From contig NC_053414.1 of NCBI RefSeq assembly GCF_016859285.1, positions 24,457,517-24,521,516 of the forward strand: a DNA stretch of 64,000 nucleotides. The letters run 5' to 3'. The notes below the pieces were generated by a model, which searched no databases, was not told the DNA's origin, and worked only from the letters and a program-made list of their open reading frames with translations. The stretch is from Xiphias gladius. Its lineage: Eukaryota > Chordata > Actinopteri > Istiophoriformes > Xiphiidae. A program made the position numbers and the translations under genes. This document shows, one piece after another, positions 1 to 12,795 of the stretch; the first letter of the stretch is position 1; the number at the start of each line of letters is the position of its first letter.

Positions 1-631
1 GCAGCCACTGAAATCAGCAGGTCACATGAAATCTTGTGTTTTCTTTTGGAACTCAGGGACCATATGTAATATATGTTTTAGAATATTTTTGATGGTGCAA
101 CTAAATGTTATACATCTTGGTTTAGGCAAATGGCCACTTCAAATCTAGTGTGCAAATGTGTGACAGGATAATTTTGCATTTACAGATATCTAGATCTACC
201 AGCAGTAAAACCTGACACTTGACTGAGTTAAATGGCAACTGAAGAAAATTGCATGATTTTTCCAAAGAGTTTGGGGCATTTTTTTGATTATTTTTTTCCC
301 TTGGCCTGGAATAAACCAATTCTTAGATTCTCTGACTTTTTCAGGCTTTCAGTGACAATAGGAACCCTGTCTATCTGTGCTGTGCTAAATGATCATGCAC
401 TGACCAAGGGCTTGCATCTTTATAGTCTCAATAACTGTCCTCTGCTTTCATTCTTTCCTTCATCTGCACTGATCTGAGACAGGTGACAGGAACATGCTGA
501 GGTGCAGTGATCGAGACTGCCCAGCTGTCTGAAGTCAGTGCAGGTGGAGGAGAGAGGGGCAGCAGGGAAGAAGAATTACTCTGATGCATCTGAACTCCAT
601 CCCGATACACACTCATTTATCTTTCCCTCCC
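1..631 (-). other. MAFG 3' UTR and downstream flank
   Basis: This stretch lies beyond the MAFG stop codon (TGA at 634-632). It holds no convincing exon on either strand; its short open frames have no recognisable protein. The proximal part is presumably MAFG 3' UTR, which may continue past the left edge. I could not place a poly(A) signal with confidence. Confidence 0.5.
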
Positions 632-1239
632 TCAAGACCGTGCATCTGTTTTTGACTTCACTATTGTAATCACACTCGTCGCTGTTGCCACCTTCCCAGG
701 TATGAGCGGACCGATGACTGACGATGCCACCCCTCCTCCACCTCCTCCAGCCCTGACCCCGACCCCGACAGTGGGGCTCCGTGCCACAGTCCTGGCAAAG
801 GTCTGTAACGCCTCGTACTTAGACCTCAGAGCGTCCAGCTCAATGCGCATCGAAGCATTCTCATTGGCCAGTTTGTCCACCTCCTGCTGCAGCTGGGCCT
901 TCTGCTTCTCCAGCTCCTCCTTCTGGGTGACTCGCTTCACCCGGCAGCTGGCAGCATAGCCCCGGTTCTTCAGGGTGCGCCGTCGCTGTTTCAGTTGCAG
1001 GATCTCTTCTTTGGAGAGCCCTCGGAGGTGCTGGTTCAGTTCCCGCACTGACATGGTCACCAGCTCCTCGTCTGTGAGGCTGGTGCCATTCTCCCCCGGC
1101 TCACGCTTCACCTGGAGGAAACAGGAGGAAGGAGGGGGGTGATATGGAGACAGGGCAACATATCTGACACAGATGATTCCGTTTTGAACGTGCACTCCCT
1201 TACCTTCAAGGCTTTGTTTCCTTTGTTAGTCGTCGTCAT
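632..1239 (-). CDS. MAFG: Small Maf bZIP transcription factor MafG (two coding exons)
   Basis: The coding exons are 1204-1239 and 632-1111, joined in phase 0 (donor AAG|GTAAGG, acceptor CCTCCAG|GTG), giving 171 residues against 162 in human. The first exon reads [12 protein letters not shown] and the second starts [11 protein letters not shown]. In order I see a VKRE sumoylation-type motif (K14), the extended homology region (about 24-50), the basic region with NRGYAASCR (61-69), a leucine zipper (about 77-116) and the C-terminal [15 protein letters not shown] shared by small Mafs. There is no transactivation domain, as is normal for this subfamily. Small Mafs work in the nucleus as homodimer repressors or as partners of NRF2, NF-E2 and BACH at MARE/ARE sites. 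Near-identity to MafG outside the zipper, and the PYCR1 neighbour, favour MafG over MafK or MafF. A run of six glycines (134-139) lengthens the linker after the zipper. The exon with the start codon opens at an acceptor near 1269/1270, so the remaining 5' UTR lies far upstream. Confidence 0.96.
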
Positions 1240-2054
1240 GCCACAGGAGCCTTGCTCTTCTGAACTAACCTACGAAGACGCAGGAGAGTACAGATCATAA
1301 GCAAAGGACTAAAGAGAGTAGTTGCATCACAAAACAAAAAAAAGCCTCACTGTGTTTAGGAACAATCACAGTTCCTTGTAATCAATAAGAGCGTATTAAT
1401 TACAGATCAATACCCACCTGGACCAGTGGAGACATACCAAATCTAAATCTGCTGTTGGAGCACTGTAATGTGAGCATGTTACAGTTTTTATGCATCAGTA
1501 CTTAGTAGTATCAGAGTCTATGAGTGAAAGTGACTCGCAAACTTTTCTTAGAATTTCCCTGACTTCCTGTTTCCTGGTGGTTACACTGACAGTGCCCACT
1601 ACCTTTGTGTTGTTGAACCCTTATTGGTTGGCTTCAGGCCAATTGTAATGAAATGAGCGTGAAAGAAGAGGAAGTGGTATAATCAGTGGGAAGAACTCCA
1701 GGGGAAAAACCAACTGTTAGAGCCCTGGCACACACATACGCACCGTACTAGAGATTGTAGCATAGAGATTGGAGCGAAGTAGAAAGACAGATACAGACAC
1801 CCACACCTACTAGAGATAAAAAATTAATACTTAACAATGAGGAAAACTAGATAAAATGATGTATATCAATTTGCACCAAAGTGTGAACAAGGGACAAAAG
1901 GATAGAGACACAGCAGTGTGAATCAGAAGTCAACAAAGTGGGAGCGTGGAAGTGCAAAAGATGAGATCAGTCCTTAGAGCACACAGCATCTCCACAAGCT
2001 CTCAATGAGATGCTTTGTATGGTGCATTGGTCTGGCTCTCAGCTCTCAGACCTG

Positions 2055-2077
2055 AGTGTGTATGTGTGTGTGCGCGC

Positions 2078-2143
<66 letters not shown>
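2055..2143. repeat. (GT)n microsatellite in MAFG intron 1
   Basis: Nearly uninterrupted GT repeat of about 90 bases with a GC-rich step (GCGCGCGCG) near its start. Confidence 0.97.
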
Positions 2144-2144
<1 letters not shown>

Positions 2145-2169
2145 CGATAAAGGGCGGCTATTGTTGCTG

Positions 2170-2212
2170 CTGCTGAGCGATCATCATGAGACCAGTCATG
2201 ATGACTCAGCAG
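2170..2212. promoter_or_regulatory. NF-E2/ARE-type MARE inside a bulged hairpin
   Basis: Positions 2202-2211 read TGACTCAGCA, an exact NF-E2/ARE core (TGACnnnGC) and T-MARE half. It lies in the right arm of an inverted repeat: 2170-2188 pairs with 2197-2212 over 16 bases if three bases (CGA, 2178-2180) are bulged, with an 8-base loop. The left arm therefore also carries a disrupted MARE (TGCTGAG followed by CGA). It lies in MAFG intron 1 just beside a (GT)n tract. Confidence 0.6.
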
Positions 2213-3767
2213 ATTCCTGATCTCACTATCCCTCTCTCCTCTCCTGCCACACAAATTTCTGCTCTCCTCTGTCACTTTTTTATTCCCTCTCCCTTTCTGT
2301 TTTTACACCCCTTGTAGCCCTCTAACTTATTCCTGAAATGTGAGGGTGTGCCCAAAATATAGCTGTAGGCTAAGGAAAGCTAAAAGGGCAATGAGAGAAC
2401 GTGCTTGCATGCGATTGGCTGTCTTATGGAAAGTGAAATGCGGTTCTCAAAACATAAAAAAGCTGCTCTCCAGCCAAACTGCCATATCTGATACTGCTGA
2501 ATCAGAAGTTTAGTTAAACCAATCTGCTGATTAAAGACAACGTGTTCTCTCACTGTTTATATTTATACTCTCTTATGTATTTTACACCGGGGCAACTTTA
2601 AAAACTTGAGAAGCAGATTTGGAATTAAGTTATATTTCTTCAGTCATTCACAAGATCACTCATTTAAAAAAGCTCATTTGGGGAAGTCATGACATTGAAG
2701 TGACACAAGGCAATGTGTCTGTTCTTCTTCATTCTTGTTCTTTTCTGTCAAAAGGCACTGAGTGTGCCAGTGAGCATCCCCCACAATGCACCTCTGTGTG
2801 TCTGTGAGGGTTCCTGAGTGTTTGTGTGTGCGCTGCCACAAATCCTACAGTTATAAATAGCTGTAGATCAAAGAAAAATGTACCGACAAGCACATACAAG
2901 TAATCATGCATGCACACAACACACCTCAGATGCACAGCAACTTAAAAATTCGGTCGAACATTCAGTGAGGTAATGAAGAATATGGGAAAAGAGCACTGCT
3001 ACACTTTTGCTCACACATGAGGTTTGCTATGATAGAGCAATGGCACTGCTTCATTCAAAGCATATGACTTCAGTTCCTCAAGGCACTCCTTTATACGTTT
3101 TGGTCGGTCTATTATAAATGATCTTTCATTTACCTGTGTCTATAAAGAGCTTCTTCTAAATAACCAAATCTCTTCTATCTTCATGTACCACTGCAGTCCT
3201 GCGTTTTGTTGGGATGCAGCCTCCCACAGTTGGAGGTGCATCATTGCACAATAGATGGATCAAAAACATGAAAAGTAAGTGGGGCTGTTGGGGATGGGGG
3301 TGGAGAAGAGGCAGGAAAGTGAAAAAAGAGGGGGCAAAAGGAGGTTGTTTTCCTGTAAGGCACTGGTTTACTCCCCCACCCCCCCAAACCACACACCGCC
3401 ACCATCTACATACAAACAAAAAAGCATTCTGGCAAGCACATACACACACATACGGATTTTCCCCTGCCACCATTCCAGTGGGGCTTGATAAAACACACAA
3501 AAAATGGTCGACTGCAAGTACACAAATGTGCAAATGTAGTTATGTTTAAAGTGCTACACAATGCATGATACATGCAGAAATTCAATGCATGCATGGTTCA
3601 GAGATAGGAATCCATATTTGAAAACATGATTAAAATGTTAGGGAGTTTTTAGTAGTCTTAGATAAGAGCAACTAGCAAACAGAATTGTTGCAGGTGCACA
3701 AAAAGTATTTGTGGCATCTATATCTTTGCTGATACAGCTCCTTTGTAGTCATTTTTGGTATCTGCAA

Positions 3768-3872
3768 ATGTCTGCAAATGCCATACTCCTTTCTCTCTCC
3801 CCTTGTTTCCTGTCTGTGTCTATACTATCACTTGTCCAATAAACGCAAAAAGGCCTAAAAAAAAAAATCTCA
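3768..3872 (+). mobile_element. 3' tail of a tRNA-type fish SINE
   Basis: The segment ends in a pyrimidine-rich stretch, CTGTCTGTGTCTATACTATC, then a TCCAATAAA-like motif, AAAAGGCC and a poly(A) run. This matches the 3' ends of the common percomorph SINE also seen at about 60885-61045 (minus) and at the right edge (plus). The tRNA-like head is missing. Confidence 0.6.
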
Positions 3873-3874
3873 AT

Positions 3875-4250
3875 CTACCGATTAATGATTTGGCCTTTAA
3901 ATTGTCTGAAAATTGTGAAAAATGTTCGTCACAGTTTACCAGAGCTGAAGGTGACATCTTCTGATGCTTTTTTTGTCCTAACAAAGGTCCAAAACCCAAA
4001 GATATTAAGTGTAGCACATATTAACTATAAAAGATGATTAGGAAAAACTTTTTGAGGGTCTGGAACCAGTAAACTTTCTGCAATTTTGCTTAAAGAAAAT
4101 TACTTAACAGATCAACAGATTATCAAAATTGTTGCAGATTAAAGGTACCCTGTTGAGTTTCTGACCTCTAGTAATTTGTTTACAAGAAAACTCCACAGGG
4201 CACCTTTAATATTCGCCTGACCAACTAATCAGTTAATTGTTTCAGCTCTA
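3875..4250 (+). repeat. Teleost dispersed repeat (GGGCTGCAACTAA family), interrupted copy
   Basis: Diverged copy of a very common fish repeat; phrases such as GATTAATGATT, CCAAAACCCAAAGATATT, CTGGAACCAG and the terminal ACTAATCAGTTAATTGTTTCAGCTCT match the better copy at 12421-12795. It is split by a small TTAA-bounded element at 4139-4209. Probably a non-autonomous DNA element; classification is from memory. Confidence 0.6.
4139..4209. mobile_element. 71-bp MITE with 22-bp TIRs and TTAA ends
   Basis: The left end (4139-4160) and the reverse complement of the right end (4188-4209) match at 20 of 22 positions (TTAAAGGTRCCCTGTKGAGT...). Both ends start with TTAA, as expected for piggyBac-type target duplications. 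It sits inside another repeat, so it inserted later. Confidence 0.65.
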
Positions 4251-4503
4251 ATCAGTGTACATCTGTATTATTAGGTAGAGTAGTGGTAGTAGTGGTGTTA
4301 GTGGTATACACTTGGAGAGCAGGACTGTATATTAAGTTTGAGTCCTATTTCATCAAAGTTAGACAACTAAAAACCAGGCCTACACCGCAACATAAAACCG
4401 CAATAAACTAGTTTGCGCGTGTTCTCTGAGAGCTCAGGCCATGTGTAAGTCACCCAGGTTAAGAATCATCTGCTGAGCAAAGGTATTGCCATTCATCTTG
4501 GGT

Positions 4504-4505
<2 letters not shown>

Positions 4506-4568
<63 letters not shown>
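4506..4568. repeat. (CA)n microsatellite
   Basis: Pure CA dinucleotide run of just over 60 bases. Confidence 0.97.
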
Positions 4569-4570
<2 letters not shown>

Positions 4571-5711
4571 GTGCCAGAGGTGTCCTTCCCATAATGCTTG
4601 CAGGGTGGTCCCTGCAATGTGGTCAATGCCACAGCCAATGTTGCTATAACAGACAGCTTTTTTGCTGTAGCAGGCTGTATTTTTATGGAGCAACTGAAAG
4701 AACGCTGACGACTTAAGAGCAGAGCTGCTTACGGTTACAGTCAAGAAACAACACACACACACACCTCCTCACATACACAAACACAGAGAGGAGGGGACAT
4801 TGGGACAGGGATGGAAGAAGAGGTGAGAAGCAGTGGAGATGAGTAAAATATGGCTAGATTAGAAGAAAAAATAAGAAAGAGCGGAGGAAAGAGGGTGAGG
4901 AGTTGGTAAAATAGCAGGGCGAAGAACAACTAGGTGAGAAAGGAGGAGAAGGGGGGTTGCTGGTGGTGTTGAAGGAGGAATGAGAGAATGCTGACGTCTC
5001 CAGAGCTGATTAGCGTTACAGTGGAGACATCACACCCACAGCCGCGGAAAATGCTGAGTATGGAGGGAGGACGGGGTGGGGAGTACAAATGACAAGGGAG
5101 GAAGAAGAGAAGAAAAAGAGAGGCAAGTGAGTACGGGGGAACGAGGAGGAGGAGGAGGAGAGAGTTGGGGTGGAGGGAGGAACACCGATGAGTAGGAACA
5201 GGATGGGGGGGTAAGAGGGGGTGGGAAAGCGTTTGGGTGAAAATGCATCCTCAACACATTTGTAAGAGCTTAGCTGTTGGGTGGGGGTTGGGGTGGAGGG
5301 GCAAGGAGGGAGGAATGGATGGAGGGGGATTGGGGTTGGAAAAAAAAAAAACCCTGAACTCAGCAACGACCACGACTAAAACCTCCAATTAGAAAAGTTC
5401 AGAAGCTGATCCGGTGCAATAAAACTACTGCTGACCATCTCTCTCTCTCTCCCCCACAACCCTCTGCTCTCTGTCTCTCATACACAAACAAAAACACAAG
5501 AAAAGCTTGTCCTGTCCTGTCTTGTTGACAAATCAAGTCCTGGAGAAGGGATGAGAAATAGTGAGTAATATTGAGCCAGAAGGTGAACACAGCGATCATG
5601 GGACTTACAAAGATACATTAAAGAGCACAAGAAACAGCACGAGACATATAGCAGGACTGCTTTCTCCTCATGTAGTGCAGACAAACCGGATGATGAACTC
5701 TGTGTGACTGC

Positions 5712-5776
<65 letters not shown>

Positions 5777-5797
5777 CGCGCGCATGTGTGTGTGTGA
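5712..5797. repeat. (GT)n microsatellite with GCGCGC interruption
   Basis: About 60 bases of GT, then GCGTGCGCGCGCAT, then more GT. Confidence 0.96.
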
Positions 5798-7081
5798 CTG
5801 GCCTCAGACAGAGCTCTAATTAATCTTGTTTGAGAGAACCTTTTTGCTCTGGCCACTTTCGCCACACAGAGAGGAATTTCTTAGAAAGAGAATTCCTGCT
5901 TTAAAGCTGGTGGCATGCTGCGCAGACACACACACACACAGAGGAAAATAAATAGCCAGATTAGGCATTTCAAAACTGACCTGGGGGCTGGTGTGTGTGG
6001 GTGTACGCGAGCATAAACAAGCCAGCATACAGAGAATGATCAAGAATAGATTGTAAGAGTCACAAGTCATTTGTGATGCAGTGGCAAGGCTGTCTTTATT
6101 GAATAATCCTACCATAACAACTGTCTTAACTGTGCCTCCTCCCCAGGGCAACTCTCTGAGCAGTAATGGAGAACACTAAGGATGGCAGCAGACTGAGACA
6201 GTGAAGACACACAGTAGGACACAGAGCGGACATGATGGAAAGGCACAAAGAGAGCAAAATATAAGCAGTGTAAATTAAAACCTCAGAGCGCCACAAAACT
6301 CAGCTGCTGGCTGCAGTACACCTTGTCTTTGTTAAAAAAAAGGGAGCAGTGCTCAAAGTCATTGATCTACTGTGGGCCCAGGGTGTTGAGGGAGCTGGTA
6401 AATAATTAACAATGAGCACTGTGTGGAGGCTAATTGAGAATTAGGAATCAGATCAGTGATAATGGCAACCTGTGTATGGAGAGAGGGGGAGTGCGCTCAC
6501 AGCCTAGATACAGGACCATGGAGAGAGGGTGAGAAACTGAAAAGTGAACGGGAGAAAACACTAGTTTGAGCTGTGCGCGCATGTGTGTGTGGAGAAAGAG
6601 TAGGAAGCTATTAACTGGGAGGTATGCAGAGCGTGAAATAAGCATGATAACACAGACAGAGAGGAGAGCAGAGGAGATGAGGAAAACACACGGATAAGTG
6701 AAGGAGAAGACTTGCAAAAGAGTAAGAGTCTGGCCCTTCATATACATATTATAATATATGGAGAGGGAAGAGCGATCACTTTCACACTTTTCTGAGAGTT
6801 CAAAAAGGGTATTGTGTGTGTATGTGCGCTGGTTAAGTGTGCGCAAGACAGTGTTTTTGCAAGTGTGTTAATAAAGGCCAGAAAAAGTCCTGGCGTCGAC
6901 ACGTTTTTCCCATTCCAGGTAGTAAGTCGGAGTGTGATGACAAATTTCCCAACACAAGCAAAAAAACTGCACTGTCAGGCAATTGAGCTCTGGCTCCTTT
7001 TTTTGATAGTGCTTTTTTTTTTTTTTGAAGAGGAGGGAAAGCATGTACCGTAGGTTAAGTTGGTTCTCTCTTTGTGTGTAT

Positions 7082-7116
<35 letters not shown>

Positions 7117-9059
7117 AGAGTGACAAACAGACAAACAGACGGCTGTAAGGGAGAGAGGGATAAGCCCCCCCCCAATAAACCACCATCTCAATGTGCGATT
7201 CAGCTGTTCACTACACCGACAAGAAGAATGGACTAGACTAAAACAAACCCTTTCATGACAGCAGTAGCAGCAAATCTCTCTTAAATTCTGGACCTGTCCT
7301 GTCTCATGATTTTGTGCTGCCTGTCTTTCCCGTGCCAAAAGTCTCTCTCCTGCACCGTGCTCCACTCTGCCTGGACATCTTCATCTTTCTCCTTCCGGGC
7401 TGAACAAGTATTAGGATTATTCCACTGAACTGACAGTAAACATATCAAATGTGCAGTATAGTGAAAAAAATATCTAAAAAAAAAAATCACTTCTATGCTA
7501 ATATTTACCATTAACTGACAATGACACACTCCAGTGACAATGGAGGATCCTGTATTTTTCCTGCCTTAATGTGCTGTCTCAAACTTTTCCAAACTGCTGC
7601 AGATCCCGCACAGATACTACACCTTGATTAACAGAGAGGAAAAGATATTGACGTGTTAAAAAGCAGAACAGAATTAAAAGGCTTGGGTTTTATGTTACAT
7701 GGTTGACTGTAGATATATAAACTGAATAAATAAGTCCTTGAAAGCTTTTCTTGCAAAAGGAGTCACTAAAAGCTGCTCCACAATACACCCTAACTCCTCA
7801 TCACCACACATGTTGACCAAGGTGATGAAGCAGACAACTTATACCGATGTGAGGTGATAAATCACCGTGTACTCTGCTCGTTTACTTGCAACCGTTACCT
7901 CTGAACGCTGAGGAATAAAAGGCTGCTGAAGTCATTTTCTAATGCGCAAGTACAGTGGCCATACACATCTGCGTATGTGTATAATAATGCGTGCGATGTC
8001 ATAACTGATCTCAGAACAGTGGAAGCTGAGTCAAGGGCAGCATGACAAGAACACTTGTCTGTAGCTAGCTATAGCTAGTCACTCGTCAAAGACCCCAGGA
8101 TTATCCAGAATGTGCATGTGCAAACGTCCAAAACATGCTGCTCCCCCCTCTGCTAGACAAGCCCCAGCCTTTGTCAACAGGACACGGCAGTGTCCATGAA
8201 AATGACAGACACGATAGATGCAACGGCTGGTAGTCAAGCTAGCTACCAGAGACAACAGCCTACTGGGACAGAACGTTGTTCTGAGATGCAGAGAGATATT
8301 GCTTCCCCTTCAGTATTGTTCTAATTGAAGTCTATTTTTACTGTAGCTTTACCAGGTCAAGCACCGCTTGTCCTGATGGTACCCTACTGGTTAAACGACA
8401 TGTTAAGCTTATTTCCCCCAGACGCAGCACATCCCTGGTCAGCAGTACTAACTTGAGACAAAAAAGAAAGTTTCAATGCAACAGCAAAGTAAGCATCATG
8501 TGACTCTGTAGGGATGTATTCATCATCACCAGTGACATTATTGAAGACACATCAGAAGCGTCTTGGCAAACATTTAACAACAGGAACGTACAAGGGGTGA
8601 TGTGTTTGGTTTGCAGCTCATTGAGGTGCCATGGAAAGTAGTGGCCTTTTGCACTGGGCCATTCCTGGTGACCATTTTAAGGTTTCCCGTTTGGTGTCAT
8701 TGATTTAGGATGGTATGATAGGCATTATGCCTCACACACAAAGTATGTGGGCATGTGCATGCTCTACTGTAGTATTGTTGTCTGTTTTCCTTCACACAGG
8801 TATTTTAGTTTTTCTTTCCATGTAATGGCAAGCATTTGGTTCATCCCACATGGGATTACAAGACACCGCTATGCATCAAACAACAAAAATATAACAATTC
8901 TAATGTTATATGTACTTCTACATACTTCTTAATAATATGTTAATGTGGAAATTTTCATATAAGACCAAAAACCAGAAGAGTGAAGACATGCTACAAACCT
9001 AGTTGTATTCCGAATTTCCAAGACTTTCTCCACATAATTTCATTTCTTTAATTTAATGT

Positions 9060-9960
9060 TTATTTGATAGGGACAGATGCAGTATACATAGATAATCGCA
9101 CACAATTATCCCATGCAATGCGTAATAGCATTCATACCTACTGCTTATTTCCAATGCCCGTTCCTAGAAGGGCCTTTAAAATAAGACATAAAACATGTTT
9201 ACAGAGAGAGCTAAACTATGTGGTTGACCACAGTAGTACGACTTGCATACACAGACAGACACATATGCATATAACCTATATACATATGTTAGTTCCCTTC
9301 ATTGGAAAAGACCTCTGGCCAAAAGACATATTCCGTTATGATACTTTCCAGTGCCCTGCTGTTGTATTCCTAGTTGACGATCCAAAGGCCTGTAACCGTC
9401 GCACCATCTTACACAGAACCGGAGGAGCCTGGCCTAGTAAACAATTGCATATAAGACTGCCGTTTGCAGATGCGGTGTAGTTGTCAAAACTTAGCATGTT
9501 CAGGTGTCTCAGGACGTTAAAGTGGTGCGATCTTTTCAGCCATTCTTCCAATATTTTTATTGCACGATTGTTTAACCTCTCTAGGGGTTTAATCACTGAT
9601 GAACTTGCCTAAGACCATGAAGTAACACAGTAGCTGAGTTGTGAGAAAATCACTGAGTGCATTTATTTTGGCTGCTTCAAATGTTAGAGTCTCTGATTAG
9701 TTTAAATGTGTACAGATTTACTTTTATAGTTCTACTTAATTTTTTAACATGTTTGTCAAATTTCATTTGAGGATCCAACATTAGACCTAAATATTTGACC
9801 TCAGACACTTGATTGATTGACTGACCGTGGATCTTAAGATCTAATTCAATTCATGTGGGCCATCTCCCGGAAGAAAAACATATGGACACTTTCTTTTTGA
9901 CATTAATTGTCAAACACAAGTTTTCAAGCTAACGAGCTATGGCTTCAATGTGCATTGATA
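9060..9960 (-). mobile_element. 5'-truncated LINE retrotransposon fragment (reverse transcriptase C-terminal part)
   Basis: Reverse-strand translation between about 9750 and 9840 gives SEVKYLGLMLDPQMKFDKHV, the typical end of a non-LTR reverse transcriptase domain. Further downstream (9336-9596) it reads KPLERLNNRAIKILEE...LSFDNYTASANGSLICNCLL...APPVL, typical of the C-terminal region of fish L1-like LINEs. Stops and frameshifts separate these parts, so it is inactive. The 3' end lies near 9060 by the motif CTGTCCCTATCAAATAAAC. The 5' portion is absent, the usual 5' truncation. Family assignment is only approximate. Confidence 0.8.
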
Positions 9961-10164
9961 ATTTGTCTATAACTGCAATTACAGGCTACCTTAAATGTTT
10001 TGAATGTGAATAGCCCACTTAGTGTTTGTGCATCATTCCAATGTATTTCTGTTTTATCTTACTAAATAATATATTGTACATAATAGAAGCACAATAGAAA
10101 TCAAAATGACACTAATTTTCTGTAATCATAGTAAATTGGATCTCTCTGGGTTTTGGACAGTTGT

Positions 10165-10327
10165 TCAGACAAAACAAGACATTTGAAGATATTAATTTAG
10201 ACTCTGGGAAACTGTGATGGTTTTCAAAATTATTTTCTGACATTTTATGGATACAATTTATCAATTCAATCTAAAAATATGTCTGCAGATTAATCGACAA
10301 TGAAAATAATTGTTTGTTGCAGCCTTA
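10165..10327 (-). repeat. Teleost dispersed repeat (GGCTGCAAC family), fragment
   Basis: Minus strand begins AAGGCTGCAACAAACAATTA and continues TTTTCATTGTCGATTAATCTG, matching the start of the copy at 12421. Only one end is kept. Confidence 0.6.
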
Positions 10328-10725
10328 ATCAGCTCTGTCTACAAAGACAGAAAGAGTGAGTAAAAATGCTCGTTTGGGATATTTTGGATGTTAATACAAG
10401 AAAGGAAGAAAAAATGAATCAGCATTCAAGAGCAACATGCAGTGCTACAGAAAAAAACGTAATCAGATGTCATGGTTAAAAATGGTTAAAAAAGTTCAAC
10501 CCCAACTACACATGCTAATATCTCATCAGTTCAGAGCAGTTCTGATTTGTAGTTTCCAAACTAGACTTTACTGGAACATAGAAATTAAAACTCAGTGGAA
10601 AACTGATACTGCGTGGAAATAATTTAATGCCACAGGTGAAGGCAAAGAGCTGGCGCTACATTTGAGGCCCACTTATATCTTTGTTCCCCCTCTTTACTCC
10701 TTGGCATTGATCCAAACTTTGTGTT

Positions 10726-10767
<42 letters not shown>

Positions 10768-12420
10768 TTTTTTTTTTTTTTAAAGGTTCAGAAACTCATG
10801 CCACAATCCTGGGATCGTCACACTGCAGTTAAAAAATGCGGCAAGTTGGCGCATAAAGATGATGCAACTGGTAGACAACCGCCGGTACGGATGTTCCTGT
10901 TACCAGGGCCTTGCATCTCCACAGCTACACGCCATTCTCAGTATCTCAACACGGCAAAATCGTTGTTATGGTATGGAGTATGTGTGTGTTTGTCGGTGTG
11001 TCTGTGGCAATGAGTAGTCCCCTTTAACTGGAGCCTTCTCAAAAAGCTCCAAAATAAACCCACAGGTCCTTGGAGGGAAAACATGAGAATTTGACTTAAA
11101 GAGTGCTGATCACAGAGTATTTATTGATACACAAGACCAACTTGGTATTAGAACAGACCACAACCATTTCAGGACAGAACGTTAGATCAGTAATTTGAGC
11201 CAGTTAAACTGAATTTAAACTTGTTTTCCATTTCCTAATCCTTTTGACTTCTTGTGCATATTGCAATGGGATTTATCTTGATTTCATACATTTTTCGGTT
11301 CTCAGGGAGGTTATGTAAATAAGGAATCAAGACACTTGTGGAGGGAGGGTACATTTAATGCATACACGAACCACTCACACACACACACAAAGTCAAAATT
11401 ACACTAGGACAAGCAGTACACAGACGCAGAAAAACAGTGGAGCACAGCAATGATTATGCACCAGATCTGCTTACACCATATTTCATCATTACTGTGGAGA
11501 AAAAAAACACTCAACTATTGATCTGCCCCACTGCTTCCTTTTCTCTCTCTCTCTCTCTCTCTCTCACCCACTCTCCGATTTCGTCTTTTATTCCTGCTTT
11601 TTACTTCTCTCTTTTTGCTTCTCTGTCACGCTCAGAAATTTGCAAGCATAACAAGACTTTTTCTGAAATGGATCCCAGTAGTAAACAAGATCATAAACAT
11701 GCAGACACCGCTTAGAAGTTATCTCCCAAACATTAAACTCTCTTACACATGCATACAGAAACACACAGACGCACACAGGAGGTGGACACAATATTGTGAA
11801 CACCTGTGCAATCGAATGCAACCAAGTATTATAGCCCTGCAATAAATGCTGCCTTTGTGAAGCTTCTTCTCTAATGCAATCCAGGAGCTGGAAAGGATTT
11901 TGGAACAATACAACAGGAACGTGTTATAATATAATGGTGCACAATACCAGAACATGTTTAACTATTTTATAACAATTCTTTGTTACCAACCGCACAATCA
12001 AGAACCAGAAGATGGCACCGAATGCTCGCTCAGTTTCTTAGTCATGTTTGCTTATTCCTTAATTAGATATTTCCTGGGTTATGTTATTATTTTTTAAAAT
12101 TTTCAGACTGCGTTTTATTTGTGTATGGCTGCTCTGTGTTAAGGCAAAATCAACACTGACGTATTTTGCAAAAATATTCTTTCATAGTCCTTAATTTAGG
12201 TTATCAAATAAAATATTGTCTTAGTATGTGTATCAGTAGCAAAACTCAGGTATCTTATTGGAACCCGTGTCAAAACATAACAATACCCTGCCCCACTGGC
12301 AGTTGGTAGGATGGTAGTTGAACATTATCACCATCACAACGGCAAGGCTACGGTATTTTATTGCATGTGTCCATCCCTTGTAAACTTCGAATAAAACACA
12401 AACCAGAGTTTTCAAAACAG

Positions 12421-12795
12421 TACCAACTGATAACATGAACAGGGCTGCAACTAATGATTATTTTCATCAGTGATTAATCTGACGATTATTTTCTCAATAA
12501 TCGACTGGCCTATAAAATGTCGAAAAGTAGCGTCAAATGTCCATTACAATTTCCTAAAGCCCAAGCTGAGGGATTCAAGTTTCATCTAGCCAACAGTCTA
12601 AAACCCAAACATGTTCACTTTACCATCACAGAAGACGAGCAAATATGCACATTTAATAAGCTGGAACCAGTCATTTCTGGGCATTTTTGTGTTTAAAAAA
12701 AATAAAAAAGACTTGAACGACTATACCTTGATAAGAACTGTGGCCGATTGATTCTCTAATCGACCAATCAATTAATCAACTAATAATTTTAACTA
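12421..12795 (+). repeat. Teleost dispersed repeat (GGGCTGCAACTAA family), near full length
   Basis: It starts AGGGCTGCAACTAATGATTA and ends with several TAATCGA/ATTAATCAACTAATAA motifs. Internal phrases (CTATAAAATGTCGAAAA, AATAAGCTGGAACCAG) match copies at 3875-4250 and 10165-10327. No coding capacity. Confidence 0.7.

Noticed and set aside
4486..4762. Open frames rich in His-Thr or Cys-Val repeats, here and at the other CA/GT tracts
   Set aside because: They are translations of dinucleotide microsatellites in both directions, without start context, splice logic or homology.
5016..5366. Proline/serine-rich minus-strand frame of 116 codons
   Set aside because: It arises from a purine-rich (GGAGGA/GGGG) low-complexity stretch; composition is biased and no family is recognisable.
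9064..9480. 138-codon plus-strand frame
   Set aside because: It is antisense to the LINE reverse-transcriptase fragment, whose minus-strand translation is the recognisable one.
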